In this document: positions 60,672 to 64,000 of the stretch, one piece after another
How the letters are laid out: every line of letters starts with the position of its first letter
Numbering within the stretch: position 1 is the stretch's first letter
Source: Hydrogenophaga sp. IBVHS1
Lineage (GTDB): Bacteria > Pseudomonadota > Gammaproteobacteria > Burkholderiales > Burkholderiaceae_C
Assembly (NCBI RefSeq): GCF_002127265.1
Contig: NZ_NFUU01000001.1
Coordinates: 2,054,040-2,118,039 of the forward strand
Reading direction: 5' to 3'
Length of the DNA: 64,000 nucleotides
The notes under the pieces: model-generated
The model's input: the letters and a program-made list of their open reading frames with translations, nothing else
What the model was told of the DNA's origin: nothing
Databases searched by the model: none
Program-made: the position numbers and the translations under genes

Positions 60672-61679
60672 ATGAAGACCGTCCTGCCCTTTCGCCGCCT
60701 GTTGATCACTTCCCTGCTGGCCGTGGCCTCGACCAGCGCCCTCGCCCAGTGGAAGCCCGACCGCCCGATCACGCTGATCGTGCCGTGGGCGCCGGGTGGC
60801 TCCACCGACCAGGTGTCGCGCGTGACCGCCGCGGAACTGGAGAAGCACCTGGGGCAGAAGATCGTCATCATGAACCAGCCCGGCGCTTCGGGCTCGGTGG
60901 GCACCAAGAACGCCATGGCCGCGCCGGCCGACGGCTACACCTGGACCGCCGGCGGCGCCAAGGACCTCGGCACCTACAAGGTGCTGGGCATGCTCGACAC
61001 CTCGGCCAGCGACTGGAACCTGTACCTGAACGTGGCGCACATCGCCGTGGTGGGCGTCAACGCCGACACGCCCTACAAGACCATGCCCGAGCTGCTGGCG
61101 GCCATGAAGGCCAACCCGAACAGCATTTCGGTGGCCACCGCCGGCGTGAACTCCAGCGGCCACTCGGCCATCGAGGCGCTCTCTCGCGCCGCGGGCGTCA
61201 CCTACAAGCACGTCACCTACGACGGCGGCGCGCCCGCTGCGGTGGCCGCCGCCTCTGGCGAAACGCAAGTGACCACGCAGCTGGCCGCCGAGCAGACCGA
61301 CATGATCCGCGCCAAGAAGATCCGCCCGCTGGCGGTGGTGGGCGACAAGTCGATCGAGATCGAAGGCTTCGGCACCATCCCGCCGCTGTCGCAGTTCATC
61401 CCCGGCTTCAAGGATCCGATCAACTACTTCGGCATCTTCGTACCCAAGGCTGCGCCACCCGAAGTGAAGCAGACGCTGGACAGGATCTGGGCGACCGAGA
61501 TGTCCAAAAGCGATGCCTTGAAGAAGTACGCGCAGGCGCGCGGCGCCATGTTCGCCCCGATGGCGGGTGACGATGCGCAGAAGGCGGTGTTCCCGGCCAT
61601 CCAGTCTTACGCCTGGACCCAGCAGGCCGCCGGCAAGGCCAAGGTGTCGCCCGACACCGTGGGCATTCCCAAGCCCTGA
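60672..61679 (+). CDS. tctC: Tripartite tricarboxylate transporter substrate-binding protein (TctC)
   Basis: Periplasmic binding protein of 335 residues with a signal peptide ending ALAQ. It has PDRPITLIVPWAPGGSTDQVSR, NQPGASGSVGTKNA and VNSSGHSAIEALSRAAGV, the Bug/TctC family signatures. Substrate unknown. Heads a tctCBA operon. Confidence 0.93.
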   Translation: MKTVLPFRRLLITSLLAVASTSALAQWKPDRPITLIVPWAPGGSTDQVSRVTAAELEKHLGQKIVIMNQPGASGSVGTKNAMAAPADGYTWTAGGAKDLGTYKVLGMLDTSASDWNLYLNVAHIAVVGVNADTPYKTMPELLAAMKANPNSISVATAGVNSSGHSAIEALSRAAGVTYKHVTYDGGAPAAVAAASGETQVTTQLAAEQTDMIRAKKIRPLAVVGDKSIEIEGFGTIPPLSQFIPGFKDPINYFGIFVPKAAPPEVKQTLDRIWATEMSKSDALKKYAQARGAMFAPMAGDDAQKAVFPAIQSYAWTQQAAGKAKVSPDTVGIPKP

Positions 61680-61700
61680 CCTCACGCAACGGGACATCAC

Positions 61701-62192
61701 ATGACCGAGGGCGGAACAACCGCCCGCTCCGACCTTTGGGGCGGCGCGGCGTGGGCAGGCTTTGGCCTGCTGATCCTGGGGGAGTCTTTGCGCATGGACC
61801 GCTACGAGGCCATGGGCGCGGTGCTCTACACCATGCCGGGCTTCGTGCCCGGCATGCTGGGCAGCGTGGTGGGCCTGCTGGGCCTGGTGCTCATGCTGCG
61901 AGGCTGGCGCCGCAAGCTTCGCGAATCGGCATCGGACGATGAGGCCGTGCGGGTTTTCAACCGGCGCATCGCCATCACCATGGTGCTCAGCCTGGTGTAT
62001 GCGGGCCTTCTGATCGGGCGCGCACCGTTCTGGCTGGTCACAGCCCTGTTCGTCACCGCGTTCGTGGCCAGTTTCGCACCCGACGACCAGCCACTGGTGC
62101 GCCGCGTCACCGTGTCCCTGCTCGCCGGCGTCCTCACCTCTGCGGTCGTGACCCTGGTGTTCCAGTACGTCTTCCTCGTCCGCCTCCCCTGA
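61701..62192 (+). CDS. tctB: Tripartite tricarboxylate transporter small membrane subunit (TctB)
   Basis: A 163-residue protein with four hydrophobic segments, as expected for the small integral subunit; conserved features are few in this family, so the call rests on length, topology and its place between tctC and tctA (9 bases). Confidence 0.9.
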   Translation: MTEGGTTARSDLWGGAAWAGFGLLILGESLRMDRYEAMGAVLYTMPGFVPGMLGSVVGLLGLVLMLRGWRRKLRESASDDEAVRVFNRRIAITMVLSLVYAGLLIGRAPFWLVTALFVTAFVASFAPDDQPLVRRVTVSLLAGVLTSAVVTLVFQYVFLVRLP

Positions 62193-62201
62193 TCTCTGCC
62201 C

Positions 62202-63701
62202 ATGTTCGACGGACTGTTTCTCTTCGGCCAATCGATCGTTCGTTTCGGCACGCCCGAGACGATCTTCTTCGCCTTGCTCGCCTCGCTCGTCGGCGTGGTC
62301 ATGGGCGCCCTGCCCGGCCTGACGGCCACCATGTCGCTGGCCCTGATGACCACGCTCACGATCAAGCTGCCACCCGAACAGGCGCTGCTGATCCTGATCT
62401 GCACCTACGTGGGTTCCATCTACGGCGGATCGCGCTCGGCGATCCTGCTCAACATTCCGGGCACACCGGCCTCGGCCGCCTCTTGCCTCGATGGCTACCA
62501 GCTCGCCCGCCAGGGCATGGCCGGTCGCGCCATGGGCATCGCCACCACCGGCTCGGTCATGGGCACGCTGATCGGCATGTTCTTTCTTGCGGCCTTCACC
62601 CCGGTGCTCGGCGGCCTGGCGCTGAAGTTCGGCGCCTACGAATTCTTCTGGCTGGCGCTGTTCGGTGTGATCATCGCCGGCACTCTCACGGGTGACGATC
62701 CGCTCAAGGGCTGGATCGCCGGCATCGCGGGCCTCTTCATCGCCACCATCGGCCAGGAACCGCAGTACGGCTACGAGCGCTTTGCCTGGGGCGTGCGCGA
62801 TCTGGCCGGCGGCATCCAGCTGGTGCCCGCGCTGGTGGGCGCATTCGGATTTGCCGAGCTGCTCACGGCCATGCGCAACCGGCAGGCGCCAGTGAAGATC
62901 AGCGCATTCGACACCGTGATTCCCAAACTGCGCGACGTGGCGCAGTACTGGCGCACCATCCTGCGTTCGGGCCTCATCGGCACCGGCGTGGGCATCGTGC
63001 CCGGGGTGGGAGAAGACGTGGCGGCCTGGTCTTCCTACGCTGCGGCCAAGCGCGCCAGCAAGGAAAAAGAGAAGTACGGCAAGGGCTCGGTGGAAGGACT
63101 CATGGCCGCCGAGACGGGTGACAACGCCTGTGTGCCCGGCGCCATGATTCCCGTGCTCACGCTGGCCATTCCCGGTTCGGCCCCGGCTGCGGTGCTGATG
63201 GCTGCCATGATCATTCACGGCGTCAAGCCTGGCCCGCTGATCATGGTGGAGAACCCGCAGTTTGTGTACGACGTGGTGGCCATGATGCTGTTCGCCACCA
63301 TCGGCATCCTCATCTACGGCCTCGTGCTCACCAAGGCACTGGTGCAGGTGCTGCGCGTGCCCCAGCACCTCATCGTGCCCATCATCTTCGTGCTCTGCGC
63401 GGTTGGCAGCTTCGCCATCGCCGGTCGCCTGTTCGACGTGTACGTGATGCTGGCCTTCGGCCTCATCGGCTTCTTCCTGCGGCATTTCGGCTACCCCATG
63501 GCGCCACTGGTGCTGGGCATTGTGCTGGGCGACTTGCTGGAAAAGAACCTGCGCCGCGCGCTGATCCTGTCGGATGGCGACCTCTCCCCCTTCTTCACGC
63601 GCCCCATTGCCGGCACGGTGGCGGCCATGATCTTCGCCACCATTGCCTGGAAGCTGTGGTCGCTGTATCGCCGCCGACCCTCGAGCAAGGTGGTGACATG
63701 A
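62202..63701 (+). CDS. tctA: Tripartite tricarboxylate transporter large permease (TctA)
   Basis: A 499-residue permease with about twelve membrane segments. It contains GVVMGALPGLTATMSLAL, YGGSRSAILLNIPGTPASAA and GVGIVPGVGEDVAAW, hallmarks of TctA. It overlaps the isomerase-like gene by ATGA. Confidence 0.95.
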   Translation: MFDGLFLFGQSIVRFGTPETIFFALLASLVGVVMGALPGLTATMSLALMTTLTIKLPPEQALLILICTYVGSIYGGSRSAILLNIPGTPASAASCLDGYQLARQGMAGRAMGIATTGSVMGTLIGMFFLAAFTPVLGGLALKFGAYEFFWLALFGVIIAGTLTGDDPLKGWIAGIAGLFIATIGQEPQYGYERFAWGVRDLAGGIQLVPALVGAFGFAELLTAMRNRQAPVKISAFDTVIPKLRDVAQYWRTILRSGLIGTGVGIVPGVGEDVAAWSSYAAAKRASKEKEKYGKGSVEGLMAAETGDNACVPGAMIPVLTLAIPGSAPAAVLMAAMIIHGVKPGPLIMVENPQFVYDVVAMMLFATIGILIYGLVLTKALVQVLRVPQHLIVPIIFVLCAVGSFAIAGRLFDVYVMLAFGLIGFFLRHFGYPMAPLVLGIVLGDLLEKNLRRALILSDGDLSPFFTRPIAGTVAAMIFATIAWKLWSLYRRRPSSKVVT

Positions 63702-64000
63702 GGCTTTCGTTGTGCAACGAGGTTCTGCTGCCGCTGCCGCTGGACGCGCAATGCCAGGCCGCCGCGCGCATGGGCTACGACGCGCTGGAGATCGCGCCCT
63801 TCACGCTGACTGCCGACACCGAAGCGCTTGACGCGGCCGCGGCCCACCAGGTGCGCGGCACCGCGCACAGCCATGGCCTGGAGATCTCCAGCCTGCACTG
63901 GCTGCTGGTGAAACCCGAGGGGCTTTCACTCGTCACCGACGACATGACCCTGCTGCGCCGCACGCTTGATCTGTTGCGCCGCCTGATCGAATTCACCGCC
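63698..64000 (+). CDS. Sugar phosphate isomerase/epimerase-like protein, 3' end cut by window
   Basis: The visible 101 residues (MRLSLCNEVLLPLPLDAQCQ, ARMGYDALEIAPFTL, GLEISSLHWLLVKPEGL) fit a xylose-isomerase-like TIM barrel. The gene runs past the window edge. Coupled to tctA, it likely acts on the transported substrate or its product. Confidence 0.8.
   Translation, partial: MRLSLCNEVLLPLPLDAQCQAAARMGYDALEIAPFTLTADTEALDAAAAHQVRGTAHSHGLEISSLHWLLVKPEGLSLVTDDMTLLRRTLDLLRRLIEFTA

Noticed and set aside
60645-63485. A 946-codon open frame antisense to tctCBA
   Set aside because: His/Gly/Arg-rich low-information translation with no motifs; it is a GC-driven shadow of well-conserved transporter genes on the other strand.

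Overview
The window is GC-rich, gene-dense chromosomal DNA from a betaproteobacterium, most likely Burkholderiales/Comamonadaceae (Hydrogenophaga-like; the genus is an inference). The evidence is the gene content and order (a zapB-like gene, zapA, then 6S RNA; iscR-S-U-A-hscB-hscA-fdx-dnaQ; mfd-serB; phaR) and two palindromic dispersed repeats that I recall from this family. No rRNA, IS element, prophage or CRISPR array was seen. Nearly everything looks like core chromosome, with a more accessory stretch at about 51.3-60.6 kb.

Region by region. 1-10 kb: a truncated class-I amidotransferase gene, rnr, tRNA-Leu(CAG), rimO, phaR, tRNA-Val(GAC), relA, an alpha/beta hydrolase and bdhA (polyhydroxybutyrate metabolism). 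10-14 kb: two secreted proteins divergent from ompR-envZ, then ispDF. 14-22 kb: mfd-serB, a glycine-zipper lipoprotein, a SUI1-family protein, a DEAD-box helicase, a degenerate HD-GYP protein and tRNA-Val(CAC). 22-28 kb: the complete isc iron-sulfur operon, with an IscR-type operator in front of iscR and a terminator-like hairpin in front of hscB. 28-34.7 kb: uvrB, small conserved genes, an SDR, a PLP aminotransferase and nth. 34.7-48.7 kb: a 14-gene, mostly ATGA-coupled cobalamin operon (btuB to a cobC-type phosphatase) headed by a B12 riboswitch. It covers uptake, adenosylation, side-chain amidation, aminopropanol attachment and nucleotide-loop assembly. Corrin-ring genes are absent here.

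48.7-51.8 kb: a zapB-like gene, zapA (frameshifted in a C6 run), 6S RNA, a TauE/SafE permease, rraA and a lysine-rich histone-like/SWIB fusion. 51.8-56.8 kb: an unusual tight three-gene cassette made of a soluble class III nucleotidyl cyclase with TolB-like and TPR regions, a PAP2/vanadium-haloperoxidase-like protein that starts with eleven MSS(G/A) repeats, and a leaderless subtilisin-like protease. A Crp-like cNMP-binding regulator and a PAS-LuxR regulator follow on the other strand. 58.2-64 kb: an acetolactate-synthase-like ThDP enzyme divergent from a TetR regulator, then a tripartite tricarboxylate transporter (tctCBA) and a sugar-phosphate-isomerase-like gene cut by the window end. A shared 18-bp palindrome suggests that the TetR protein controls both units.

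The most notable observations are the cyclase/haloperoxidase/protease cassette, in-frame insertion of dispersed palindromic repeats into mfd and cobO, the zapA frameshift, the duplicated TetR operator and the hairpin at the hscB start codon. All family assignments come from reading motifs; no database search was run.
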